Assembly: GCF_001514195.1 (NCBI RefSeq)
Contig: NZ_KQ948735.1
Coordinates: 485,413 to 549,412, forward strand
Direction of reading: 5' to 3'
Origin: Streptomyces griseorubiginosus
GTDB taxonomy: Bacteria; Actinomycetota; Actinomycetes; Streptomycetales; Streptomycetaceae
Length of the DNA stretch: 64,000 nucleotides
Below the pieces are notes generated by a model. It ran no database searches, was not told where the DNA came from, and worked only from the letters and a program-made list of their open reading frames with translations. Positions 50,354-58,790 of the stretch are shown piece after piece (the stretch's first letter is position 1; every line of letters starts with the position of its first letter). A program made the position numbers and the translations under genes.

Positions 50354-51588
50354 GGCCCCCAGCCCCTCACCGCCTCAGACGCAACAGCCCGAAACTGTCT
50401 GACAGTCCGATCCCAGCGATAACGGGCCGCACGATCCCGCGCCGCCTTCCCCATGACCTCCCGGCGATGCCCCGACAGGGCAAGCGTGCACCAGGCCGCG
50501 GCGAACGACGACTCCCCCCGCGCCAGCACCCCCGTCTCCCCGTCCACGACGGAATCCCTGAGCCCGGGCACGTCAAAGGCGATGGTCGGTGTCTCCCGGG
50601 ACGCCGCCTCGGTCACCACCAGCCCCCACCCCTCCACGGCAGACGGATGCAGCAGCAGCCACGCCTCGCACAACAGCCGGTGCTTCTCCGCCTCGGACAC
50701 ATGCCCGGCGAACTCCACGCCAGGACCGGCGAGTTGCTCCAGACGGTCCCGCTCGGGACCGTCGCCCACGATCACCAGCCGGCCACCGGTCACCGGCCGC
50801 ACCCGCTCCCACAGCCGCAGCAGCAGATCGATCCGCTTGTACTCGACCAGCCGGCCGACGGCCACGAACAGCGGTTCCGGCGAGCGCCGCACCAACGGCT
50901 CCGGCTCCTCGACCCCGTTGTGCACGACCCGGATCCGGTCCCGCTCGACCCCGATCGCCCGCAGCGCGTGCGCGGTCGAGGGGGACACGGCCACCAGCAG
51001 ACTCCGCCCGCGGGCCGCCGCACCGGCCAGCGCCCAGTGTTCGAGTCTTCGGCCGAGCCGCGCGGCGGGCGCCAGCGGGCCGCCGAACCGCATCTTCCAC
51101 AGGTCGGTGTGCACGTGGTTGACCAGGCAGAGGGTCGGGCCGCGGTGCCAGAGGGGAGCGAGGTACGGCATGCCGTTGCAGACCTCGACCAGCAGGTCGG
51201 TCTCGCCGACCTGGCGGGTGAAGGCCGTACGGGCGCGCAGGTAGTGCCCGAACTCGCCGCCCGCCGACACGACCCGGTAGTCCCGGTAGGAGGCGGGCCC
51301 GCCGCACAGCAGGGTCACCTGGTGGCCGAGTCGGGTCAGTCCGTCGGCGAGCCGGTCGACGAGCAGTTCGGAGCCGCCGGCGGACGGGTTGTCGAGGTCG
51401 CGGTGGGCGAGGAAGACGATGCGGCGCGGAGGTGGGGGGAGCGCCGAAGGGTGCTGTGCGTCGTGCGGTGCGGCGTGCCGCGCGTCGTGCTGTGTGTCGT
51501 ACTGCGCGTTGTGCGGTCCGTGCGATGAGGGTTGCCGTTGCGACGCCTCGGAAGGCGACCGCAGCGGATGGGGCACGTGCTGGGGCAT
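50350..51588 (-). CDS. GT4 family glycosyltransferase
   Basis: This encodes 412 residues. From residue ~54 the GT-B pattern is standard: RRIVFLAHRDLDNPSAGGSELLVDRLADGL, then HNGVEEPEPLV, LFVAVGRLVEYKRIDLLLRLWE, LVIVGDGPERDRLE and LHPSAVEGWGLVVTEAASRETPTIAFDVPGLRDSV with the E-x7-E type end. The first ~50 residues are a His-rich, low-complexity extension (HDAQ/HDAR-like four-residue repeats). Probable first gene of the AftD operon; it would add a sugar to a lipid or nucleotide-linked acceptor in the cytoplasm. Confidence 0.88.
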   Translation of the reverse strand: MPQHVPHPLRSPSEASQRQPSSHGPHNAQYDTQHDARHAAPHDAQHPSALPPPPRRIVFLAHRDLDNPSAGGSELLVDRLADGLTRLGHQVTLLCGGPASYRDYRVVSAGGEFGHYLRARTAFTRQVGETDLLVEVCNGMPYLAPLWHRGPTLCLVNHVHTDLWKMRFGGPLAPAARLGRRLEHWALAGAAARGRSLLVAVSPSTAHALRAIGVERDRIRVVHNGVEEPEPLVRRSPEPLFVAVGRLVEYKRIDLLLRLWERVRPVTGGRLVIVGDGPERDRLEQLAGPGVEFAGHVSEAEKHRLLCEAWLLLHPSAVEGWGLVVTEAASRETPTIAFDVPGLRDSVVDGETGVLARGESSFAAAWCTLALSGHRREVMGKAARDRAARYRWDRTVRQFRAVASEAVRGWGP

Positions 51589-51780
51589 GGGTGCTCCAAC
51601 TCGTCTCAGGGTGCGGAACTCAGCGGTGTTTTCCGCCTGCTTGTGGGGGGACTGTGCGCTTCCTGGGAGGTGGGTGTGGGTGGGTTGTGCTCGGGTGGGG
51701 TGGCACAGTTTTCGCCCACCGGAACGCCGTGGCTACTCACGCACGTGACAATTTCCGGGCTTATTAGAGCTGACGTCCAG

Positions 51781-52770
51781 TCACATCGTGAGGACGGGCT
51801 CGGGCGTACCGCTCATATCGGTGGACTCGGGACGCCTGCGCCCCCGTACCACCAAAACGCCTCCCACGACCGCCAGTACGAATCCGGCCACAGCAGCCCC
51901 GATCGGCAACGTTGTGCCCACCGCGCGCAGTTGTCCGCTGTCCCGCTCGGCCAGCCGTACCGCGTCCTTCTGGGTCGCGGAAGTGAACGCGATCTTGCGG
52001 CTGTCCAGCAGGACCACGGCGTCCTTCTTCGCACCGGGTGCCCGCAGGGTGCGCCTGGGGCCCACCTGCGCGTAGACGACCCGGCCGGTGCGCTGGTCCA
52101 CGACCAGCTCGATGCCGTGGTTGGAGTACCACTCCTCGGCCAGCACCTGCGGCCGGTCGGGCTCGTCCACGATCGTGCCCGGCACCAGGCGGGTCCCGAC
52201 CTTCGCCGGGGCCACGGTGCCGGTGAACCGGTAACCCGTGTACCCCTGAACCTTCTTCGTACCCCGGTAGTGCAGAGTCACCGTGGAACCGAGCGAGTTG
52301 TCCCACCACTGGTAGGAGCGTCGCTGCACGTCGAAGGGGAACTTCAGATAGGCCTCGCCCTCGATGTACGGCTTCTCGCCGCAGCAGTGCACCGGCTTGG
52401 TGGTCCTGCGGTCCATGACCCAGCGGTGCGGGACGAACTCCAGCGCGTCGTGCGGGTCCGCGGCCGGCAGCGACTTGTCGGTGTCGACGGTGGTGGTCAC
52501 GTCCCACACCGCGGCCCGGCCGCTGCGCTCGCTGTCCTCGACGTCGCCGCGCACCCGCTGGGTGACGGTGATCCGCTGGTCGGGGACGGTCTTCACCTGC
52601 TCGGTGTCGAAGACGCTGCCGGTCCCGCGGTAGACGGCTGTCTGGTCGATGTCGATCGGGTTCACGGCGGCCCGCGGTTCCACGTACCACGCGAGCAGGG
52701 GCGCCAGTACCAGCAGAAACGTGCCGAGTCCCAGCAGGATCAGGGAGAGGGGAGAGGCTGTACGGCGCAT
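51781..52770 (-). CDS. DUF3068 (PorA-like) envelope protein
   Basis: This encodes 329 residues from the ATG at 52770. One N-terminal helix (SPLSLILLGLGTFLLVLAPLLAWYV) acts as an uncleaved anchor, a ~240-residue exported beta-rich domain follows (YRGTGSVFDTE, RHWVMDRRTT-like, HCCGEKPYIEGEAYLKFPFDVQ) and a second helix (LPIGAAVAGFVLAVVGGVLVV) lies near the C-terminus. This matches the DUF3068 family, which often neighbours AftD-like and glycosyltransferase genes in actinobacteria. It has its own strong promoter and is transcribed toward the GT4 operon, 192 bp away. Confidence 0.85.
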   Translation of the reverse strand: MRRTASPLSLILLGLGTFLLVLAPLLAWYVEPRAAVNPIDIDQTAVYRGTGSVFDTEQVKTVPDQRITVTQRVRGDVEDSERSGRAAVWDVTTTVDTDKSLPAADPHDALEFVPHRWVMDRRTTKPVHCCGEKPYIEGEAYLKFPFDVQRRSYQWWDNSLGSTVTLHYRGTKKVQGYTGYRFTGTVAPAKVGTRLVPGTIVDEPDRPQVLAEEWYSNHGIELVVDQRTGRVVYAQVGPRRTLRAPGAKKDAVVLLDSRKIAFTSATQKDAVRLAERDSGQLRAVGTTLPIGAAVAGFVLAVVGGVLVVRGRRRPESTDMSGTPEPVLTM

Positions 52771-52825
52771 CCGGACACTCCAGGGGCGTGAGATGACGGA
52801 GTTCGGGCCGCTCTATGGGCCGGAG

Positions 52826-52854
52826 ACCGTAGGCGCTCCTTGACGGAGTGTCAA
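52826..52854 (-). promoter_or_regulatory. strong HrdB-type promoter for the DUF3068 gene, with overlapping inverted repeat
   Basis: On the minus strand TTGACA (52849-52854), a 17-bp spacer and TACGGT (52826-52831) match the principal-sigma consensus closely, giving a leader of about 50 bases. The same DNA contains TTGAC-N5-GTCAA (52840-52854), repeated as TTGAC-N5-GTCAG at 52859-52873, which could bind a repressor over the -35 box. Confidence 0.75.
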
Positions 52855-52983
52855 CGTCTTGACGGGGCGTCAGGGTCCTGCCGACACTGGGTCGACAGGC
52901 AGGGTGGGTGACGGGTTCCGGGTTCCGGGTTCCGGGTGGGGACGTACGCCGGATCGAGCCGCTCGAGAGAGGCTGCCCCTGCG

Positions 52984-53136
52984 ATGTCCAGACTGCTCGC
53001 CGCCGCACTGACCGTCGTGGCCGCCGCCCTGCTCGCCCTCGGTGCCGCGCTCGGCATCGTGGCGCTGCTGGAGGCGACGCCCGAGCAGCCCAACACCCCC
53101 TTGATCACCTACGAGCAGCCGGACCAGGGGAGTTGA
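52984..53136 (+). CDS. DUF2613-like small membrane protein
   Basis: This encodes 50 residues: a basic MSRLL start, a single hydrophobic helix (AAALTVVAAALLALGAALGIVALL) and a short exported tail (EATPEQPNTPLITYEQPDQGS). The shape matches the DUF2613 family of tiny actinobacterial membrane proteins. The PucR gene follows 3 bp after its stop, so the two are co-transcribed. Role unknown. Confidence 0.78.
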   Translation: MSRLLAAALTVVAAALLALGAALGIVALLEATPEQPNTPLITYEQPDQGS

Positions 53137-53139
53137 CCG

Positions 53140-54363
53140 GTGGTCGCCCGTCCGGCAGCCGTGCACACCCGCTCGGCCTGGCATGACGTCCCACGTCCGC
53201 AGGTCCGTCGTTTCGCCGCCATCGCCCTGTCCGAGGCGCCGGCGCTCGCGGAGGAGATCCTGAACGAGATCCGCCGCGAGTACCCGCATCTGCCGGTCGT
53301 CCTCGACGAGTCCGGAGAGCCGATGGCCCTGGTCGGCATCCGCCGCGCGATCGAGGTCTTCGTCCAGCATCTGGAGACTGCGGAGGGCTGGCCGACGGTC
53401 CCGCCCGGGGTCTTCCAGGAGTTCGGCAGGGGCGAGGGCCTGAACGGCCGGAGCCTCGACTCCCTCCAGGCGATCTACCGCATGGGGGTACGCCTGGCCT
53501 GGCGCCGTTTCGCCGACATCGGCCAGCGTGTGGAGATCCCGCCGCCCGCGATGTACGAGCTGGTCGACGCGGGCTACGAGTACCTGGACGGCCTGGTCGA
53601 CCAGTCGGTGCGCGGCTACGCGGAGGCGGCGGCCCGGCAGGCCGGTGAGCGCCTGCGCCTCCAGCGGCGCCTGATGGAACTGCTGCTGGCCGACCGGCAC
53701 CACGGCGACCCGGCCGAGGCCCTCACGGAACGCGCGGCCCGCATCGGCTGGCCGCTCCCGAGGAAGGTCGCGGTCGGCGTCCTGCTCCGCCCGGCCCGGG
53801 AGGCGGTACCGCCCGCGGTGACCCAGGGCGTCCTCCTGGACATGGACTACGAGCAGCCCCGCATGGTCGTACCGGAACCGGACGCGGCCGGCCGCCCCGA
53901 GCTCCTGCACCGGGCCCTGACCGGCTGGTCGGGCGCGATCGGGCCGCCGGTCCCGCTGGCGGACGCGGCGAAGTCGCTGCGCTGGGCCGAGGCGGCCGTA
54001 CGCCTGATGGAACGGGACCTGCTGCCCGGCGGTGAGGTCCTGTACTGCACCGAGCACACCGAGGCCCTGGTCCTCCTCCAGCCCGAGGAACTGATGGACG
54101 ACCTGGCCCTGCGCTGTCTCTCCCCCCTCCAGCACTGCGGCCCCACCCACGCCCGCCGCCTCGCGGAAACCCTGCTCGCCTGGCTGGAGACCCGCGGCGG
54201 CGCCCCCGAGGTCGCCGCCCGCCTGGGAGTCCACCCCCAGACCGTCCGCTACCGCCTACGCCAGATCCGGGAACTCTGGGGCGACGAAATAGACGACCCG
54301 GACCGCCGCTTCGAACTGGAACTGGTCCTACGCGCCCGACGGCTGCGGGGGGAGTTGGCCTGA
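53140..54363 (+). CDS. PucR/CdaR family transcriptional regulator
   Basis: This encodes 407 residues from a GTG at 53140, with CAGGGGAG overlapping the preceding stop. The N-terminal ~160 residues form an alpha-helical sensor region (VFQEFGRGEGLNGRSLDSLQAIYRMGVRLAWRRF). The middle is a GGDEF-like CdaR domain, and the C-terminus is the PucR-type HTH (AETLLAWLETRGGAPEVAARLGVHPQTVRYRLRQIRELWGDEI). The family regulates catabolic or morphological genes; the target here is unknown. No RNA-polymerase-contacting extra domain is seen. Confidence 0.88.
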   Translation: MVARPAAVHTRSAWHDVPRPQVRRFAAIALSEAPALAEEILNEIRREYPHLPVVLDESGEPMALVGIRRAIEVFVQHLETAEGWPTVPPGVFQEFGRGEGLNGRSLDSLQAIYRMGVRLAWRRFADIGQRVEIPPPAMYELVDAGYEYLDGLVDQSVRGYAEAAARQAGERLRLQRRLMELLLADRHHGDPAEALTERAARIGWPLPRKVAVGVLLRPAREAVPPAVTQGVLLDMDYEQPRMVVPEPDAAGRPELLHRALTGWSGAIGPPVPLADAAKSLRWAEAAVRLMERDLLPGGEVLYCTEHTEALVLLQPEELMDDLALRCLSPLQHCGPTHARRLAETLLAWLETRGGAPEVAARLGVHPQTVRYRLRQIRELWGDEIDDPDRRFELELVLRARRLRGELA

Positions 54364-54415
54364 GACACGCGGGTGACGATCCGTGCACGGAGTGGTGCCG
54401 CGCGTCGCCTGCCCA

Positions 54416-54482
54416 TTGCCTGGGGAAACGGCCTGTCGCTAGCCTGTGTTCGTCATGCCGATCGTCTGTTGAAATTTCGAAC
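54416..54482 (+). promoter_or_regulatory. promoter and partial palindrome upstream of the IclR gene
   Basis: TTGCCT (54416-54421), an 18-bp spacer and TAGCCT (54440-54445) form a reasonable principal-sigma promoter. Just downstream, GTTGAAATTTCGAAC (54468-54482) contains the 8-bp palindrome GAAATTTC, an unusually AT-rich site of the kind IclR proteins bind, 38 bp before the start. Confidence 0.5.
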
Positions 54483-54520
54483 GCAGACGCCTTAGACGAC
54501 AACAAGAGAGGGGGCAGGTT

Positions 54521-55294
54521 GTGGGACGCCTCGTACCTGCCGTGACCCGGGCTCTCGACATTCTCGAGCTCTTCCTCGAGGGGGACGGCACGCTCTCCGC
54601 CCCCGACATAGTGCGCCGGCTCCAGCTGCCCCGCACCACCGTCCACGAGCTGGTGACCACTCTCGCCGCCCGGTCGTACATCGTCCAGGTCCCCGGGCAG
54701 CCCGGACGCTACCGGCTCGGGGTCCGGCCGTACCAGCTCGGCAGCCGCTATGCCGAGCAGCTCGACCTCGCCGCCGAGGGGCAGCAGGTCGCCCGGGCCG
54801 TCGCCGAGACCTGTGACGAGACCGTGCACGTGGCGATCCTGGAGGGCACCGACGTCATCTACATCGCCAAGGTCGACTCGACGCACGCGGTGCGGATGGT
54901 CTCCGCGGCGGGGCGCCGGCTCCCGGCCCACTGCACCTCCGTCGGCAAGATGCTCCTCGCCTCCCTCCCCGAGCAGCTGCTCGCCTCCCGAATCCAGGAG
55001 GGCGTCCCGCTCGTCGCCATGACCCCCAACAGCATCACCGACCCCGTCGCCCTGCGCGAGGCCCTGGACGACATCCGCCGCCGCGGCGTCGCCATCGAGA
55101 ACCGGGAGTCCAACCCGGACGTCTCCTGCGTGGCCGCCCCGGTCCGCGACCGCTCCGGGCAGGTCGTCGCCGCCCTCTCCATCTCCGTGCCGATGATCCG
55201 CTGGAGCGAGGACCGGCGCGCCGAGCTGGAGCAGCTCGCCCTCAAGGGCGCCGGCGAACTCTCCGAGCGCCTCGGCCACCGGGGCGCGGCATGA
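54521..55294 (+). CDS. IclR family transcriptional regulator
   Basis: This encodes 257 residues from a GTG at 54521 behind GGGGGCAG. The N-terminal winged HTH (PAVTRALDILELFLEGDGTLSAPDIVRRLQLPRTTVHELVTTL) and the IclR effector domain (VAILEGTDVIYIAKVDSTHAVRMVSAAGRRLPAHCTSVGKMLLA, and NPDVSCVAAPVRDRSGQVVAALSIS) are complete. It overlaps the SMP-30 gene by 4 bp (ATGA), so it probably controls a sugar-acid pathway that uses that lactonase. Confidence 0.93.
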   Translation: MGRLVPAVTRALDILELFLEGDGTLSAPDIVRRLQLPRTTVHELVTTLAARSYIVQVPGQPGRYRLGVRPYQLGSRYAEQLDLAAEGQQVARAVAETCDETVHVAILEGTDVIYIAKVDSTHAVRMVSAAGRRLPAHCTSVGKMLLASLPEQLLASRIQEGVPLVAMTPNSITDPVALREALDDIRRRGVAIENRESNPDVSCVAAPVRDRSGQVVAALSISVPMIRWSEDRRAELEQLALKGAGELSERLGHRGAA

Positions 55295-56145
55295 CCCGGC
55301 TCAGCAGGTACGACGTCGCCGTCCGGGCCGAGGCCACCCTCGGCGAGGGGCCCACCTGGGACGCCGCCGGGAACCGCCTGCTGTGGATCGACATCCTCGG
55401 CGCCCGGCTGCACACCTACGAACCCGCCACGGGCCGGCGCACGGTCCGCGTCCTCGACCAGCACATCGGCGCCGCCAAGCCGCGCGCGAACGGCGGCCTG
55501 GTCCTCAACCTCCGCGACGGCGTGGCCGTGCTCGACCCGGACGGCGCCTTCCGCTGGCTGCACCGCGAGCCCGTCCCCGGCCGCCGTGCCAACGACGCCG
55601 CCGTCGCCCCCGACGGCTCCCTCTGGGCCGGCACCATGCGCTACGACGAGGCGCCGGGTGGCGGCACCCTGTCCCGGATCACCGCCGACGGCACCCACAC
55701 CACCGTCCTCGCCGACGTGGCCGTCAGCAACGGCACCGGGTGGAGCCCGGACGGACGGCTCATGTACTACGTGGACTCGCCGACGCGGCGGGTCGACGTC
55801 TTCGATCACGAGGACGGGCGGATCACCGGTCGCCGTACCCTCGTCGCGATCGAGGACGGCGCCGGCTTCCCCGACGGCCTCACCGTCGACGCCGACGGCT
55901 GTGTCTGGGTCGCCCTGTGGGACGGGGCGGCGGTGCGCCGCTACACCCCTCAGGGCGAGCTGGACCGGGTGATCACCCTGCCGGTCCCGCGCGTCACCGC
56001 GTGCGCGTTCGGCGGCCCGGACCTCACCGACCTGTACGTCACGACGGCCCGCGTGGGCCTCAACTCGCCGCACCCGGTGGCGGGTTCCCTGCTGGTGGTG
56101 CCGGGCGCGGGCAAGGGCCTGCCCCAACAGCCGTTCGCGGGCTGA
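55291..56145 (+). CDS. SMP-30/gluconolactonase family lactonase
   Basis: This encodes 284 residues, start overlapping the IclR stop (ATGA). The six-bladed propeller metal-site motifs are visible: LGEGPTWDAAGNRLLWIDI (Glu), NDAAVAPDGSLWAG (Asn), SNGTGWSPDGRLMYYVDSPT (Asn/Asp) and FPDGLTVDADGCVWVALW. Likely hydrolyses a sugar lactone in the cytoplasm, for example from galactose, arabinose or xylose oxidation. It converges on the FAD monooxygenase gene with a 7-bp gap. Confidence 0.92.
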   Translation: MTRLSRYDVAVRAEATLGEGPTWDAAGNRLLWIDILGARLHTYEPATGRRTVRVLDQHIGAAKPRANGGLVLNLRDGVAVLDPDGAFRWLHREPVPGRRANDAAVAPDGSLWAGTMRYDEAPGGGTLSRITADGTHTTVLADVAVSNGTGWSPDGRLMYYVDSPTRRVDVFDHEDGRITGRRTLVAIEDGAGFPDGLTVDADGCVWVALWDGAAVRRYTPQGELDRVITLPVPRVTACAFGGPDLTDLYVTTARVGLNSPHPVAGSLLVVPGAGKGLPQQPFAG

Positions 56146-56152
56146 CCGACGT

Positions 56153-57565
56153 CTACTGCAAACCCGCCTTCTTCAACTCCTCCGCGGTCAGGGGCGGTTC
56201 GGTCAGCGCCGGTTTCAACGGCCCCCGTACCGCCGCCAGGAGCACGGCCGGCGTCAGCAGCACCTCCGCCCGCCGCTCCAGCGAGGTCACGTCGGTGACC
56301 CGGCGGGCGATCCGGCCGTTGCCGGTGGCCGTGCGCATGAGACGCGAGACGTACGCGGCCACGAGCCGGTCCCGGGCCGTCGGGCCCGCCTCCGTCGCCC
56401 CCGGATAGAACACGTCCTGTCCGGTGGCCAGGTCCCACGCCGCTCCCACCGGCCGGGCCACCGCCTTCTGCACCCGACGGGACAGCCCGGCCGCCCCGAA
56501 CCCGTGCCGCCGCGTGAGGTCCCGCAGGATCAGCGCACTCTGGGCGCCGACGGCCAGACCGTGCCCGTAGACCGGGTTGTACGCGGCCAACGCGTCCCCC
56601 AGCACCGTGAAGTTCTCCGGCCAGACCGCGGCCCGCTCGTAGAAGTACCGCCGGTTGACGGTCGTACGGGTGAAGGCGACCTCGGACAGCGGCTCGGCGC
56701 GGGCGAGCAGGTCGCCGATCAGCGGATGTCTGAGCTCCTCGCGGGCGAAGCGCACGAAGTCCTCGCCCGAGGCGTCGGCGGCGGTGGGTTCGCCGCCGCG
56801 GGTGCCGTTGAGGGTGACGATCCAGCGGCCGTCCTCGATCGGCAGCAGGAAGCCCGACCGGCCCGGTCCCGGCTCGCGGGGGTCGGGCTGGACGCTGACG
56901 ACGGGGAAGCCGTCGCGGGCCCCTTCGGGCGCGAGGTAGAGGCGGCTCGCGTACGCCAGGCCCGAGTCGACCTCGCGGCGCTCCGGTGCCGGCAGCCCGA
57001 GATCCGCGAGCCGGCGGGGCGTTCCGGAGGCCCGCCCGGTCGCGTCCACGACCGTCCCCGCCTCGATGGTCCGTTCCCGGCCGTCGGCCTCCCGGACCCG
57101 GACCCCGGTGACGGCCTCCGCGCCGCCCACCAGCCCCAGGGCCTCGACGCCGCCGAGCACCTCGACCCGTTCGTCCGCGAGGACCCGCGCCCGGACCGTG
57201 GCGTCCAGCAGGTCCCGGCCGGCCAGGATCACGTGGTGGGACTCGGGCCAGCGCCGGAACCAGCCGTGGGCCGAGTGGACGACCATGTCGGTGGTGACCG
57301 GCGCCCGGCGGGCCCCGGCGTCCAGAAGCGCGGCGGTGATGCCCGGCAGCAGGTCCTCCATCGCCCGCACCCCGCCGGACCACAGCATGTGGGCGTGCCG
57401 GGCCTGCGGCAGCCCCTTGCGCGGGGCAGGCCCTTCGGGCAGTACGTCGCGCTCCACCACGACCACCCGGTCGGCGAGGCCGGTCAGCGCGGCCGCCGCG
57501 AGCATGCCGGTGTGCGATCCCCCGAGGACGACGGCGACTCTCGCGGGGGAGGGGCTTTCAGTCAT
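56153..57565 (-). CDS. FAD-dependent monooxygenase-like oxidoreductase
   Basis: This encodes 470 residues. The N-terminal Rossmann motif reads VAVVLGGSHTGMLAAAAL, a variant of GxGxxG, with an acidic residue at the end of strand 2 (VVVVERD). A VVDATGRASGTPRRL stretch and a GDALAAYNPVYGHGLAVG FAD motif (GD near residue 315) follow, as in squalene-epoxidase-like or geranylgeranyl-reductase-like enzymes. The C-terminal ~100 residues are helical. It overlaps the transporter-like gene upstream by 8 bp. It probably oxidises a lipid or secondary metabolite; the substrate is unknown. Confidence 0.85.
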   Translation of the reverse strand: MTESPSPARVAVVLGGSHTGMLAAAALTGLADRVVVVERDVLPEGPAPRKGLPQARHAHMLWSGGVRAMEDLLPGITAALLDAGARRAPVTTDMVVHSAHGWFRRWPESHHVILAGRDLLDATVRARVLADERVEVLGGVEALGLVGGAEAVTGVRVREADGRERTIEAGTVVDATGRASGTPRRLADLGLPAPERREVDSGLAYASRLYLAPEGARDGFPVVSVQPDPREPGPGRSGFLLPIEDGRWIVTLNGTRGGEPTAADASGEDFVRFAREELRHPLIGDLLARAEPLSEVAFTRTTVNRRYFYERAAVWPENFTVLGDALAAYNPVYGHGLAVGAQSALILRDLTRRHGFGAAGLSRRVQKAVARPVGAAWDLATGQDVFYPGATEAGPTARDRLVAAYVSRLMRTATGNGRIARRVTDVTSLERRAEVLLTPAVLLAAVRGPLKPALTEPPLTAEELKKAGLQ

Positions 57566-58790
57566 GCGTGGACATGCTCTCTGCCGGGACGGCCGCGCGG
57601 GCGCGTACCGCCTTGATCTCGTCGGGGCTGCGCAGGGCCTCGGACACGGCCGCGATCTCCTGGAGCAGGTACGTGGTGTCGGGGTCGCCGTCGCCCTCGG
57701 TGTCCGGCGCCTGCCGCCCCGCCTCGACGGCGTCCAGGATCGTCACGGCGGCGGCGAGGGCCTGGGCCCGGCCGCGTTCGAAACCGAGGGCGAGCGCGGT
57801 GTCGTAGGCGCGCACGCGCAGGTCCTCGTCGATGAACCGGGACAGTTGGAGCAGTGCGTCGCGGATGAAGGTCTCGCGGCGGATCAGCCGCATCTCCGCG
57901 GTGGCGCGCAGGGCGAGCGGTTCGCGGCTGCCCGCGACGGTCCGCATCAGCCGGGCCAGGGCCCTGAGGTCGCGGTGGCGACGGCGGACCAGCCAGCGCT
58001 CGTGGAGGTACTGGCCGGCGTGCGGGATGATGAAGCCGATCGCGACCAGGGTGGCGGCGACACAGGCGGCGGCCGGGGCGATGTTGGTGTTCAGCCAGTC
58101 AAGGTCGTGCCCGGTCCAGCGGGCCACGACGGCGGTGAGCTTGGCCGCGCTGAAGAGCAGGTTCGTCGCGAAGCCGACCCCGAGGAACCGCAGGCCCCAG
58201 CGCAGCCAGGCGTCGAGGCCGGTGGTGCGGATCCAGTTCCACACCAGCCCGGACGTGATCAGGCTGGCCACGGTGTGCGCGAGCAGGTAGAGCAGGATCA
58301 GCTCGCGCATGAACGGGGTGTCGGCGTAGTAGGTGTCCAGGTCCCGGATCCGCTCCACGGGGACGTCGGCGAGGGCGAACAGCACCCACATCACGACGAC
58401 CACGGCCGCGTACACCCAGATCACCCAGCGGGTCGCCCGCCGGATCCGGGCATGGTGCTCGCTGCGGCCGTCGCGCCAGTGCACGACCAGCAGCAGCCAG
58501 GACGCGCACAGGGCGGTGAGCAGCGTGTACACCCAGGGTGCGGCGATGTTCGGGACGCCGGTGACCCGGTTCGTCCAGGCGATGGTGCTCGGGGCCGCGA
58601 ACAGGAACACCGCGCAGGCGAACAGCAGCAGGCCCCCCACGGCCCGCAGCAGCGGGTCCCGCCACAGCTTGACGATGCTGGGCAGCTTGATCGCCAGGGC
58701 CGCTCCGAGGACCAGGCCCGGCAGCCAGTAGGGGATGCTCAGTCCGGTGAGGGACTCGACCGTCCCGGCGGCCGGCTGGGGGTGTGTCAC
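57558..58790 (-). CDS. MAB_1171c-type membrane protein
   Basis: This encodes 410 residues from a GTG at 58790 that overlaps the peptidase stop (GTGA). Seven to eight helices are visible in the first ~250 residues (LPGLVLGAALAIKLPSIVKLW, AVGGLLLFACAVFLFA, and so on), followed by a ~160-residue soluble, arginine-rich helical domain (HERWLVRRRHRDLRALARLMRTV...). The pattern is that of the MAB_1171c family of putative transporters, commonly found next to ImmA/IrrE-type peptidases in actinobacteria. Function unknown. Confidence 0.8.
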   Translation of the reverse strand: MTHPQPAAGTVESLTGLSIPYWLPGLVLGAALAIKLPSIVKLWRDPLLRAVGGLLLFACAVFLFAAPSTIAWTNRVTGVPNIAAPWVYTLLTALCASWLLLVVHWRDGRSEHHARIRRATRWVIWVYAAVVVVMWVLFALADVPVERIRDLDTYYADTPFMRELILLYLLAHTVASLITSGLVWNWIRTTGLDAWLRWGLRFLGVGFATNLLFSAAKLTAVVARWTGHDLDWLNTNIAPAAACVAATLVAIGFIIPHAGQYLHERWLVRRRHRDLRALARLMRTVAGSREPLALRATAEMRLIRRETFIRDALLQLSRFIDEDLRVRAYDTALALGFERGRAQALAAAVTILDAVEAGRQAPDTEGDGDPDTTYLLQEIAAVSEALRSPDEIKAVRARAAVPAESMSTHD

